From: Paramacrobiotus metropolitanus
Taxonomy: Eukaryota > Tardigrada > Eutardigrada > Parachela > Macrobiotidae
Assembly (NCBI RefSeq): GCF_019649055.1
Contig: NW_026570266.1
Span: 310,001 to 374,000, forward strand
Reading direction: 5' to 3'
Length of the DNA: 64,000 nucleotides
Below, one piece after another: positions 54,833 to 64,000 of this stretch (positions within the stretch are counted from its first letter, which is position 1; the number at the start of each line of letters is the position of its first letter). Both the position numbers and the translations under genes were made by a program. The notes beneath the pieces are model-generated. The model searched no databases. It was not told where the DNA came from and was given only the letters and a program-made list of their open reading frames with translations.

Positions 54833-57387
54833 TTACCACAGAGGGGGTGGCACGTTGATAGGTTTAGTATAGCCGCAGTCTTGGTAGATGCCATCGTGTG
54901 ACATCAGCTGGAGCGCCATGTGTTTGTGGATAAAGGGACCCAACATTCTCTGTACCGACGCGCCGCAAGGATCGTACGTTAATTCCCTGTCTTTCTCCCT
55001 CTCGTGCGGATAGTACTGCAAAAGATCACGCGCCAAGTATTGCAGCCAACGGGGAAATCGACGGATCTTGTCCAGTGTTAGTTCCGTTTCCGCCAGTGTC
55101 TTCTCGGCCCAGGCACCTGCGCTGCCTTGAAGACCAAAGTACCTAGCAAGACGAGCGCACAAATTATTCACTACTTTAGACAACTTCTAGCAACACGAGA
55201 CATTTTGAATTTTATATCAAGTTGTTCTTGCAAGAAAACATCACAGTGATGATTCGTTACAAACGCAGTCTTGACGTCATCGGTATTACTAGTGTTGCTG
55301 GCTTGAACTGTTCTATGACGCAGAAAGTTAACTTACGTGATCCAGTAATCTGCAAGGTGACCGATTTTGCTTGATGAGCGCAGCACGCACTGCATAATTA
55401 TCTCATCATCCTCTGACAGCGGCAACACGATCAAACGACCAAAAAGCTCTACATTACGCATTGGATGGTTATAGCGCATTTGATCTTGAGGATAACTTAT
55501 TCCCCGTTTCAGCGGTATTTCCCAGCGCGAGCCGCACGCCAAGCCAAAGAGCCACATCTCATCTCTAGTGATGGTTTCCTTAGCCACAATTGTACGCAGG
55601 ATGATGGGATTGGGCCGGGCGTTTCCGGTTGGATGAAAGTGGCAGTGCAAGTTGACATTGTCAAAAGTGACTGCGTGCAAAAATTGCGGTATGACATCCC
55701 ACAAGGTGTTAGTGTACAGGTTCAGGTGTTGAACAACCAGCTTAAGATTCTTCAGTTCCAAAGCTCTGCCGTCCGAGCCGCCATGGATCACTTCGAGGAT
55801 GCTCATAACTTTTTGAATACTGTGCGCGACAGATTTATCATGCCCACTGTAAAAAATTATTGGTAGTGCACTTGGGAAAAGGATATCTTCTGCATAATTT
55901 ACCCCCCCTTCTTTTCCCAATTTATGGTGTTGTTTTGCTGTGACTGATATCGATCATCCCAGCGCTCGGTTTCCCATTTTTTTTGCTTTCCATAACATTT
56001 TTCTTGGTGTAACCACGGTATAAAAGAGATAAATCCTTTATACCGTGGTGTAACTAAAGTTGTAGTTTAAGAAATTATTGACGGGCAATACTCTAGCTTT
56101 TCGTTAGCACTTCGCACCATGCATATCCATTAAGTACTATATGTTCGGTATAAGATCTCCTTAATATCGCGCTTAGAATCAATGCAGTACACAGAAACGA
56201 GCAGTTTGTCCTGCAGTAGGCTGTAACCATAATAATGTGGCCAACTTATTTATTATCAGCTATACTCTGACATTAATCTCTGAACAGTTGCTCACTTTCA
56301 CTAAACGTTTTAGGCACTTGGTCACCGGCACCTCATGTAGCGTGTTCCACGACGAGCGCAATTTCAGTAATGTATGTATCGGTTGCAAACGTGAATGATA
56401 GAGAAATAAGAACACAGCTGACGTGAGGGCTCTCAGCAAATGGGCCGGTGACCGGTTTTTCTAAAAACGTACGTCCACTCAAAGTGACCAATTGCTCAGC
56501 GATATCGGAGTAGGATACCCTTCATTTCCAGCAGATCCCACTTACGTGTTGTCTGCATATGACACGTACGAGTAGAATTCATCCTCCGAGACTGGATATT
56601 CCGAATGGTATTCTGTACATATCGCGAAATCCGCACTGGGTGGACTGGTGTCCAGTGGCCAGCGGATAAGCAGTTGGCGAGTGAATCGAGTAATGAACCG
56701 CTGCATCAGTGGCTTGGTTTTAATAAGGGCCTGCTTCTTGTATTCCGGTTCAGGATAGCCACCGGTGCAGTTACAGCCGTACTTGTCCCATTTGAGCAGA
56801 TCGATGATGATGGCGTCATGGACTCTTGGCGCCTGATTGATTGCCTTCCACCGCTTGCATACACTGCAATGCATCACAACACAAGCTGTCAACAGCAGCA
56901 ACAGTTAGGTAATTCTAATCAACTTCATGTGTGAGGTCGCCGGAGCTTGAGCTACTGTATGGCAATTGGCAGGTTGGTTGGGGTTACTGACAACTTACAT
57001 ATTTGCTAACCCATAGTTTTGCATTCTTTCTCCCAAGCGTTAGTATAACTCGGTCTGCTTGAGTAGTTAGATTAAATAATAAATGCGGCTCCCAGATCCG
57101 TTTCGAACAGAATGAGCACCACAGACGTTCGGTCGCTATGACCTTGAGCAACTTGTCATAACAATAGTAAGTTGCTAAAAATCTTTAGGAAATTGTTGTA
57201 GCTCCGATTACGCTCGTGAGACTTACGTGGAACATTTTAAAACTTCGAAAATGTCAAGGTAAGAAAATACGCGCGCCACGAGTTCGACGGGCAAAGTATG
57301 AAAAGGCGGTGGCGGCAAAGGAAGAACGCGGGGTCGCCCGTCCGAGTCGGCCCATCCGTAATCTATATGATCGCCGCGCAATGCCAT
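54833..57387 (-). CDS. F-box protein, family 1 (complete, four exons, 432 aa)
   Basis: Exons on the minus strand: 57387-57227, 56863-56546, 55846-55337 and 55142-54833, all phase 2, giving 432 codons plus a stop. Exon 1 opens MALRGDHIDYGWADSDG and carries FHTLPVELVARVFSYLDIFE; exon 2 continues VCKRWKAINQ, completing the F-box at residues about 33-65. Downstream blocks RQLLIRWPLDTSPPSADFA, NLYTNTLWDV, NVNLHCHF, RDLLQYYP and C-terminal PPLW match the copies at 1-1045 and 6809-8258. The second intron (56545-55847) contains a hairpin. Likely SCF substrate adaptor of unknown target. The start was chosen as the first in-frame ATG of the F-box exon. Confidence 0.83.
56012..56049. repeat. 13-bp-arm hairpin in an F-box gene intron
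   Basis: ACCACGGTATAAA (56012-56024) and TTTATACCGTGGT (56037-56049) are perfect reverse complements with a 12-base loop, inside the intron between exons 2 and 3. It may be a short foldback insertion. Confidence 0.85.
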
Positions 57388-58319
57388 CGTAATTCGTAAT
57401 ACAGTTTATTATGATCACAGCGTCCGTCAACATCACGTAGTCAAACGTGCAGAGCCAAGTGAATATTGTGCAACATACTATGGAATTTAGGAAATTCTAC
57501 CCTTCACCACGCGCAATTATTTCCCAGTCGACGAGGGCTTTGACGAAACTACTGTAGTGGCTTCGAAAATTGCTCAGTACTTAATAACACAACCAGTTAT
57601 GAGCTGTGCATTTCACAGTGTAGAATGGAGATTTGCTAGTCAGTTTAAGGTACAACAAGCCGCAACCGCTCATTCTGTATGACTGCAGCTGAATGGCTGA
57701 ATGTCACTTTGGCAATCACGCAACGTCCACGCAAAATGCGCCGTGATCCATCGGTGCAGCGGCAAGGACTGAGAGCATATAAAATCACAAGCCGCAGACA
57801 GACGGTTGAGCTGCGGTAATATTAGTACATACATAGGAATGTCGATTTTGCAACTGCAGAGTGCAGCAATTGTTGTACTCTGTAGAACTGTACTGCACTC
57901 AGTGTACTATATTGTACTGTACGAGCGCCGCGCCGCATACACCTCCCATTCAAACACGACTGAAAAATATAATAATAATTATACAGACTACAGAATACCA
58001 ACGATTCCAGTGGACCAGTAATATCACGTCAATGTTGAACGAGCATTCATAATAATAGCGTTATCAAAATAACTTGTTCGCTGCTCGGTAGTTAAAAGCT
58101 CCCGAATTAAAAAGCAGCCTCACTGTGTAGTTTTTTTACGGTGTGTGTATCGGTACGATAATATTAATTATTATTGCAATTTAATTGTGCTAAGACCACT
58201 GTTGTTGCTGTTATAGTCCTGTTGCTATTGACTTATTGCTGTCGCTGTTTATCTGGAAACCGCAACGTTAAACCGTGGTTCGTTCAAACCGTTTATTGTC
58301 GCGCTGGGTGGCATTCAAA
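57388..58319. other. divergent region between F-box gene and F-box fragment
   Basis: No gene. At 57850-57930 the DNA is rich in GTACTG/CAGTAC words (TGTACTGCACTCAGTGTACT), giving weak self-complementarity. Confidence 0.4.
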
Positions 58320-58622
58320 ATGACATCACAACCTCTCTGTACTAACTACGCCAGCACAGTTGCAACACCTCAGGCATGCCCGTTCCATGGTCTGCCTGTC
58401 GAACTTGTGGCTAGGATCTTTGCATACTTAGACATATTCGACATATCCAGTTGCGGGGCAGGGTGTAAAACCTGGCAGTGGCACCTGCCAGTGGCAGTGC
58501 CAGTGGCATGGCAGGCGATAAAACCTGGAGACTCTGGCAACTGGCAAACAATAAAACCTGGCAGATGCCGCATAAAATGTGGCACCATATATAAGCATGT
58601 ACGGAGTGTGTACCACGTGTAA
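58320..58622 (+). pseudogene. orphan F-box exon of family 1
   Basis: From the ATG at 58320 the frame reads a short leader and then CPFHGLPVELVARIFAYLDI, almost the F-box half-exon of the 57387 gene. In place of the GTAAGT donor and the VCKRW exon, the frame runs into a short degenerate repeat of TGCCAGTGGCA and AAACCTGGCA words (58470-58570) and stops at 58622. No downstream family 1 exons were found. Head-to-head with the complete gene, it looks like an inverted partial duplicate. Confidence 0.6.
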
Positions 58623-59903
58623 GCGGTTCAACTCAAACGCAGTGCTTGGTCAACTCAACTCAGTGCTTGGTCAACTCAAACTCAGCTATATATTCTTGAA
58701 ACCCTTTGCCAGCGCACAGTAACCTATTATTGTACAGTGTTAACAGTATTAGTTATGCACAAAGTTCGTAAGTAAGCTTCGGCATACTAAAATTCGAAAA
58801 GGTCACGTTCTATTTGCCGTTTTGCGCATAGTGCCATATTGCAAAACGATAACACGACGTATTAAAAAAACGATCGCGGCACTTTCAGATCTAGGAGGTG
58901 CTCGGCTGGAACATGCTTGCCAAGTGTCAAAATAAGCATCGTAGCTACTAGCTGAGTTCCTCCGCACACCCCTTTAGCGGCTTAGCTTATGAAGATCGTT
59001 ACCGTAAGGTATTACCAGTCATAAAGTAATTAAGGCTTCGGTCAAACCGAAGCAGAACGGGCATCATTTTATAAAACATTTGTTAATATAAATCCTCAGA
59101 GCAGGTTTACTGGTTTTAATTTAATTTTACCAGTTTTGGGGTTAGTCGTACTTCAGCACAGTAGTGCACTATAGTATCCAAAGGTTGTATGCACACATAC
59201 ACATAGCAATACCAAAGTTAAATTGTATTATTGCCACTCTCCTCTAGACTAATAATTCAGAAATGATCAAACGGTTGATGCTACTACGGGAGAGTGGCAA
59301 CGATTATGCCCAAAACTACACCGCTCACTAGTAAAGCGACCAGAGTATTTTTGTAATTTTTCCGGAGCGGACTGTCACCAGTTGGCAGTCGGTTAAACTA
59401 GAATAATTACAAAGACTAGTCTTTGTACACTATTTAGTTTACGGCTTGTTTTCGTCAGGTCTATGGAAAGTCTGTAACCAAAATGTTACACGATTCTGAT
59501 TCGCACATTTTAGGGGGGTGGTTTAGCACAGCACAAGCATCAAGTTACACAAAGGAAGATACTGTAAGGGACTATCTATAAACTACGTTCCCGAAAATTC
59601 GTTCTGTACGTAGTTTGTGTATGGTCCCTAACTATACCGTTAATTACAGATTTATAGTATGTACACGAATAATACGTAATTTGCACAGCGAGTCCGCGAC
59701 GGAATGTTTTCGCTGACTGCGAAGCAGACAAGAAAACGTCACTTCGTGTTTTACATACATGCCCGATTCGGCTAATTTGGATCAGAATATTTTCTCTGTG
59801 ATTAGGCTGCTCGTTTCCGCTTTTTGATAACAATTTATAGCGAGGTTGTACGTACTGCATGTCTGCCAGTTTAAACGCTAATGTTGAATGATAAAGTTGA
59901 CGC
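58623..59903. other. gene-free stretch
   Basis: AT-rich; GCTTGGTCAACTCAACTCAG is partly duplicated at 58645-58685. No gene recognised. It ends at the target site of the TRIM. Confidence 0.35.
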
Positions 59904-60163
59904 TGTGAAGGCCGATAGCTCCGCCTTCACGATTGGCCATTCGCCGTTGTGTTTCGCTGTTTCTGGGGATTTCCATCCCACACATTTCTGTGGTGTTTGA
60001 CGGACCTACAGCACAGCTGCGCTGGCTGTAGGATCCGATCTCATTAGTCGGTGTTTGCTGCGCCACGGTGCGCACCTTAGATTTCGGCATTAAAGCCTCA
60101 ATCCGGGTTCTCCGCTGTTTCGCCGTCGAAGGTACGTGGGCGCCCATAAGGCCCCACGTTACA
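59904..60163 (+). repeat. 5' LTR of the TRIM
   Basis: 260 bp, TGTGAAGG to CACGTTACA. It contains the inverted words GTGAAGGCCGATAGCTCCGC and GCCTTCAC at its start. Confidence 0.9.
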
Positions 60164-60181
60164 TGGTAGCAGAGCTGGCTG
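60164..60181 (+). other. primer-binding site of the TRIM
   Basis: TGGTAGCAGAGCTGGCTG follows the LTR with no spacer. The first nine bases match the primer site of the 13.3-kb element. Confidence 0.7.
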
Positions 60182-60917
60182 ACAGTCCCAGCTACGCGCG
60201 CTCCCGCGCACGCAGCACTTCTGGGTTGTGGACCGGATCGCTGCCAATGCAACCCCCGAGTGTGGAGCTCCATCCGTAGCCCCCCGGGAAACCCACCTGC
60301 CGTGCAGAACGCACCCCAATGCGGACCGCGTTGGATGCCTCCACCAGAAGGCGATGGAGATGCCGCAGAGCGAGAATCGCCTCCTGCGATGCCGACGGCG
60401 GACGCGGCCCGGATTCAGCGGGAAACCAGAACGGATACACCGCGACCAGCAGCACCAACTCCGATCCCTACGGCCGGATCGACCACCAGCATCACGCCGA
60501 AGAATTCCCCCCACCAGAGCCCTGCCCGTATTTCCTGGGATGGCGACCTTCACCCGGACGGAGCAGTGGAATATCCCCACCGGAGCAGCGTATTTGTTTG
60601 TTTGCAGGGTCACGAGCGTACCGATGCCCCAAACCCCTGCCCAAATTTCCCCAGGACGTGACCTTTCCCTGCTGAAGCAACTACGGAACTTGCCGTTTCC
60701 GGGTTGGACCCTGGATCTTTCGCGACAGTGCGTTGACCCAATAGGTCGACCTCTGACCGAACCGGAGCCAACCCGACCCGGAACCTGACCTGAGCCGAAC
60801 CGGACTCGAGCCGACAAGACTGAGCCGACCGGATCACCTTACCCGACCTGGACTGACCGAGCCGGACCGTAAGCCGCCCGAAGTGGAACCGTGTATCCGG
60901 TAGTAAAGTCAACTGGA

Positions 60918-60945
60918 CGTAGTACAGGGACGGGCCTGTACTACG
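60918..60945. repeat. 11-bp-arm hairpin in the TRIM interior
   Basis: CGTAGTACAGG and CCTGTACTACG are perfect reverse complements separated by six bases, about 140 bp before the 3' LTR. As RNA this would be a stable stem-loop, a candidate packaging or priming element. Confidence 0.8.
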
Positions 60946-61081
60946 CAGTGTTTTTTCTCATTTGATTTTATGTTACTTGTACTGCATGCATACTGACATG
61001 ACTTCATGCATTTTCTTATTTACGGCGCATACCGCCATTTTCATGCACTTCGCAGGGGCTCAGTGTTGGACAGTACAGGGA

Positions 61082-61341
61082 TGTGAAGGCCGATAGCTCC
61101 GCCTTCACGATTGGCCATTCGCCGTTGTGTTTCGCTGTTTCTGGGGATTTCCATCCCACACATTTCTGTGGTGTTTGACGGACCTACAGCACAGCTGCGC
61201 TGGCTGTAGGATCCGATCTCATTAGTCGGTGTTTGCTGCGCCACGGTGCGCACCTTAGATTTCGGCATTAAAGCCTCAATCCGGGTTCTCCGCTGTTTCG
61301 CCGTCGAAGGTACGTGGGCGCCCATAAGGCCCCACGTTACA
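61082..61341 (+). repeat. 3' LTR of the TRIM
   Basis: Identical by eye to 59904-60163. Preceded by TACAGGGA, a very short purine tract. Confidence 0.9.
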
Positions 61342-61345
61342 ACGC

Positions 61346-63322
61346 TTCTACGTTTACATTTATGCAACTGCTATGCAGGGTGTAGTGCTAATTAAACATA
61401 CCCAGTAACATTCCACGGCTTGCTTTCAGTACTGTATTATGAAAGACAAACATAATTTTGAACCGGAAATACATTCAAATCGAGTGCTATAATCCCTTGT
61501 AAACACCACGAAATCATGTCTGACTGCAGAGAAAAAACTACTATAGTGAGTGGTTCCGCGCTTTTTTTACGACTACAGACTGCAGGCACATGCTCTGCAA
61601 GGAGATACAAATGTTTTATTGTTGTGCGAATAGCAAGTCTGATGTGCGAATAGTGTTTGTACTACGGTATCGGCTTGGCTCAACTGCTCGGCATACGTGC
61701 ACGTAAACTTCGCTGTTATTGCAAAAAAACCGGCGCCCTGTATACACGCACTTTTACATTCACGGGGTAACTCCATGGGCCTACGCTAGTGCGCCAATTC
61801 CACGCACAGCTAGCCTTCCTTATCTTCTGGTTTTGTTTGCTGATTATTTTGCTTTGTCGTAATCACTTGTACATAACGGCGGAAAATAAGCTATGGACAC
61901 AAGAAGATGAACCCGAGCGATACGCGAGTATTACAGCATATCCTCCTTTGCGGTGTGCGTTCGGTGCAATCCGGTGCTTTGAAGATTTGCATCTGACTCT
62001 GAGTCTGGTGCTGTTTTTAGTGTTTAATAGTGCCGGCACCTGCCGGCTGCCGTTACTGTCACGTTCGAGAAATGTATGGACTCCATTTAAGGTGGACAGG
62101 AATAACAGGACCATAATGAAGCGTTACGAGAAACTAAATTCATATCAGTCTATATCTGCGGTCTCGTTATTCGACTAAGATGTCAGTCTGCATAAGCAGT
62201 ATGTAGTTTAATCGTTATTTCTAGTATTTTTGCCTTATTTATTATTGGCATTTGAGAGTTTGACAATTTTTTTACTTGACACTTGGCTTTTTAATAATTG
62301 ACAGTTTTTTACCGTAAAGTTTTCGATAAGTCTGCGCACACTACAATTTATTTTAATGTTCGTATCACCACCGTATATATCTATATGAAATTTTGTTGGT
62401 GCACAGGTTAATTTAACAGATCATAATGATAACTAATAAATTTTGTATAGAATTCAAAATTTGCAAATATCTGTGCTAGCAGCGCGATATTACTTGTACA
62501 TCATTGGTGTCAAAGTTATATTTTCAGCAGCATTGTTTATGTATAATACTATAATTTCATGTTTAGGTCACTTCTGTACGCCCGGAAAATTCCTGGCGTA
62601 TGCTTAGTTAGTTTGCTATGCGCACGGCAAATTTCTGGCGTGTAGTCTGTTTGCACGAAATTTAAGGTAAAAGTGTATCTTGGCCGTTAGCAATCGGTTT
62701 TACGCAAAAGGTGATTTTCCTAGTGAAAAACCAGAGCGTGCCTGAAATTCGGAACCATGACACCAGGTACAACATATCCATACTTCCATAGAAGTACCGA
62801 AAGTATATTCCTGATAAGTAAGTTCATCCAGCTGCTCCTTTTCCCTAAGAGGGTTGGCCAGTTGCAGTTGTTCGCGTGTATGTAAGTCTTTCATGGTCTC
62901 AGGTTATGGTCCCTGAATGCTTATATCTCAGAAGTTGGTAACTTGCACTGTACACCATCCCAGTTTTGAACTTCCGGTTGCACAGTGCCCGTTTAAAAAA
63001 CACCATAAGTAGCCGTTTAAAAAACAGGCAAGACGCTTTTTGATCGCACATCATAATAGCTATTATTAACAGATTTTGAAATTTGTTTCTGAATTAATTA
63101 ACGCAATCCTGGTGTAAATAGCTGCCCTTTGAATTATATATGAACAAATACTTGGACCACTTCTATTTGCACCAATTTTTAAGTTGGACAGGATGGGATA
63201 GATTTTAGTCGCAGCGCTGAATAACATTAACAGATATGCAGTGGCCAGCACCACCCGCTATTAAATACTAACTTACCGGCTACTATTATTGCGATTTTCT
63301 GTGTATTGTCACCTGTGGCACG
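61346..63322. other. gene-free stretch
   Basis: One plus-strand ORF (61789-62178, 129 aa) begins with a hydrophobic segment (LAFLIFWFCLLIILL) and could be a small membrane protein, but has no family or splice support. CGCCCGGAAAATTCCTGGCG-like words repeat at 62579-62640. Otherwise nothing. Confidence 0.3.
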
Positions 63323-63722
63323 GTTCGTACCAAAGAAAAAAAGTGAATCGTTTTTTCGCTCCTTGTAGTCACAGTAGACATCTGTATACATCCTGTAGAC
63401 ACCCTGTAGACCTATCGGTAGTCACCTGGTTTCTTAGGATGTATACAGCGTGTCTACAACGGTGTCTACAGGTTGTCTACAGATGTCTACCGGTGTATAC
63501 AGGCAGCCTTTTTAGGTTCAGCTCGATACTCTGCCTGTATACACCGGTAGTCACCTGTAGACAGCTCGTAGACACCACTGTAGACATACTGTAGTCACCT
63601 GGTTTCTTAGGTTTTTTTAGGATGTATACAGGTTGTCTACAGGGTGTCTACAGGTTGTCTACAGATGACTACAGTGACTACAAAAAGGAAAAAAACGCTC
63701 AAGTTTTTTTCTTTGGTACGAA
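63323..63722. mobile_element. 400-bp foldback element with GTCTAC iterons
   Basis: Terminal inverted repeats TTCGTACCAAAGAAAAAAA (63324-63342) and its reverse complement (63704-63722) match perfectly over 19 bases; ACG lies directly outside each end (63320-63322 and 63723-63725) and may be a 3-bp target duplication. The interior is built from TGTCTACAG, GTAGTCACC, TGTATACA and their complements, plus CACCTGGTTTCTTAGG twice, so most of the element can fold. There is no real coding region. The superfamily is not assigned. Confidence 0.75.
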
Positions 63723-63725
63723 ACG

Positions 63726-64000
63726 TTCCATATATAACCACTCAGTAACATATTAATAATAATAAATAATATAGTGTCAAAGCGTTCTGACATTAGTAGC
63801 GGAAATTATATGCTTTGATCATAAGTGTTCCCGCAGTCTCAAAGATGTTGAAAGTCCTAGTAATAGTCGCAATCTAAAAGATTGTCAACGTAGCTTTCCG
63901 TTTTTTATTACCGAACTTCGCGCGAACAGTGAAATTCAAAGTCGACCTTTCTGAATTTCATATGCTGTCGCATAATTACGTACTTGATGTATTGTACATA
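63726..64000. other. right edge of the window
   Basis: 275 bp of AT-rich DNA with no recognisable feature. Confidence 0.3.

Larger units (their letters stand above)
59904..61341 (+). mobile_element. TRIM-type miniature LTR retrotransposon, 1.44 kb
   Basis: Two 260-bp LTRs (59904-60163 and 61082-61341), starting TGTGAAGGCC and ending CCACGTTACA, appear identical base for base. ACGC is duplicated on both sides (59900-59903 and 61342-61345). Directly inside the left LTR is TGGTAGCAGAGCTGGCTG, a primer-binding site, setting plus orientation. The 918-bp interior has overlapping Pro/Arg-rich ORFs on both strands (for example 60260-60661 and 60228-60788 on plus) with no protease, RT or integrase. 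It must be mobilised in trans, and identical LTRs mean a very recent insertion. The interior is much more GC-rich than its surroundings. Confidence 0.88.

Noticed and set aside
60098-60817. 239-aa minus-strand and 186-aa plus-strand ORFs in the TRIM
   Set aside because: Overlapping on both strands in a GC-rich interior; neither resembles Gag or Pol, and strand cannot be decided.

Overview
The window is eukaryotic DNA. Genes are split by GT-AG introns whose phases match across exons, coding density is low, and transposons are frequent. Multi-copy F-box genes, a BEN-domain gene and a DDE transposase of the animal CACTA-like type point to an invertebrate animal. A tardigrade is my best guess, but that rests on general resemblance only. 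No rRNA, tRNA or CRISPR array was recognised.

Layout. (1) 1-9.4 kb: two copies of an F-box gene family (1-1045 partial, 6809-8258 complete), an unrecognised Ser/Thr/Cys-rich ORF pair, a hAT-like MITE, a solo LTR and a LINE remnant. (2) 12.4-24.6 kb: three paralogs of a second F-box family, in which a 265-283 residue Tudor-like N-terminal module is followed by an F-box and a long C-terminal region. They lie in -,+,- order and share intron positions. The + copy holds a 109-bp minisatellite in its first intron. (3) 27.66-39.12 kb: a candidate DNA transposon with a 457-aa BEN-domain protein (-), an 803-aa CACTA-type transposase (+), a 125-aa acidic protein (-) and a 7-exon RING/zinc-finger gene (+) broken by one extra T. 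This segment carries 21 copies of a SalI-centred palindrome, GGAGTCGACTCC or GGGTCGACCC and close variants, spaced about 390 bp apart and indifferent to exon, intron or flank. It is the most unusual thing here. (4) 39.88-53.15 kb: a 13.3-kb LTR retrotransposon on the minus strand. It has near-identical 387/388-bp LTRs, a TGTA target duplication, a tRNA-type primer site, a long Gag and Pro-rich ORFs, but no recognisable protease, reverse transcriptase, RNase H or integrase. It is full of tandem arrays and short hairpins. (5) 53.7-64 kb: a two-exon SleB-like cell-wall hydrolase (a candidate horizontal transfer), a complete four-exon F-box gene, an orphan F-box fragment, a 1.44-kb TRIM element with identical LTRs, and a 400-bp foldback element.

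How the parts work together. The host genes look like expanding F-box adaptor families (possible SCF ubiquitin-ligase substrate receptors). In the palindrome element, a DNA-binding BEN protein, a transposase and a palindrome lattice in one unit suggest that an element-encoded protein coats or organises the element through the palindromes. That is inference. The large LTR element and the TRIM share the first nine bases of the primer-binding site and a 4-bp target duplication, and both probably depend on pol supplied in trans.
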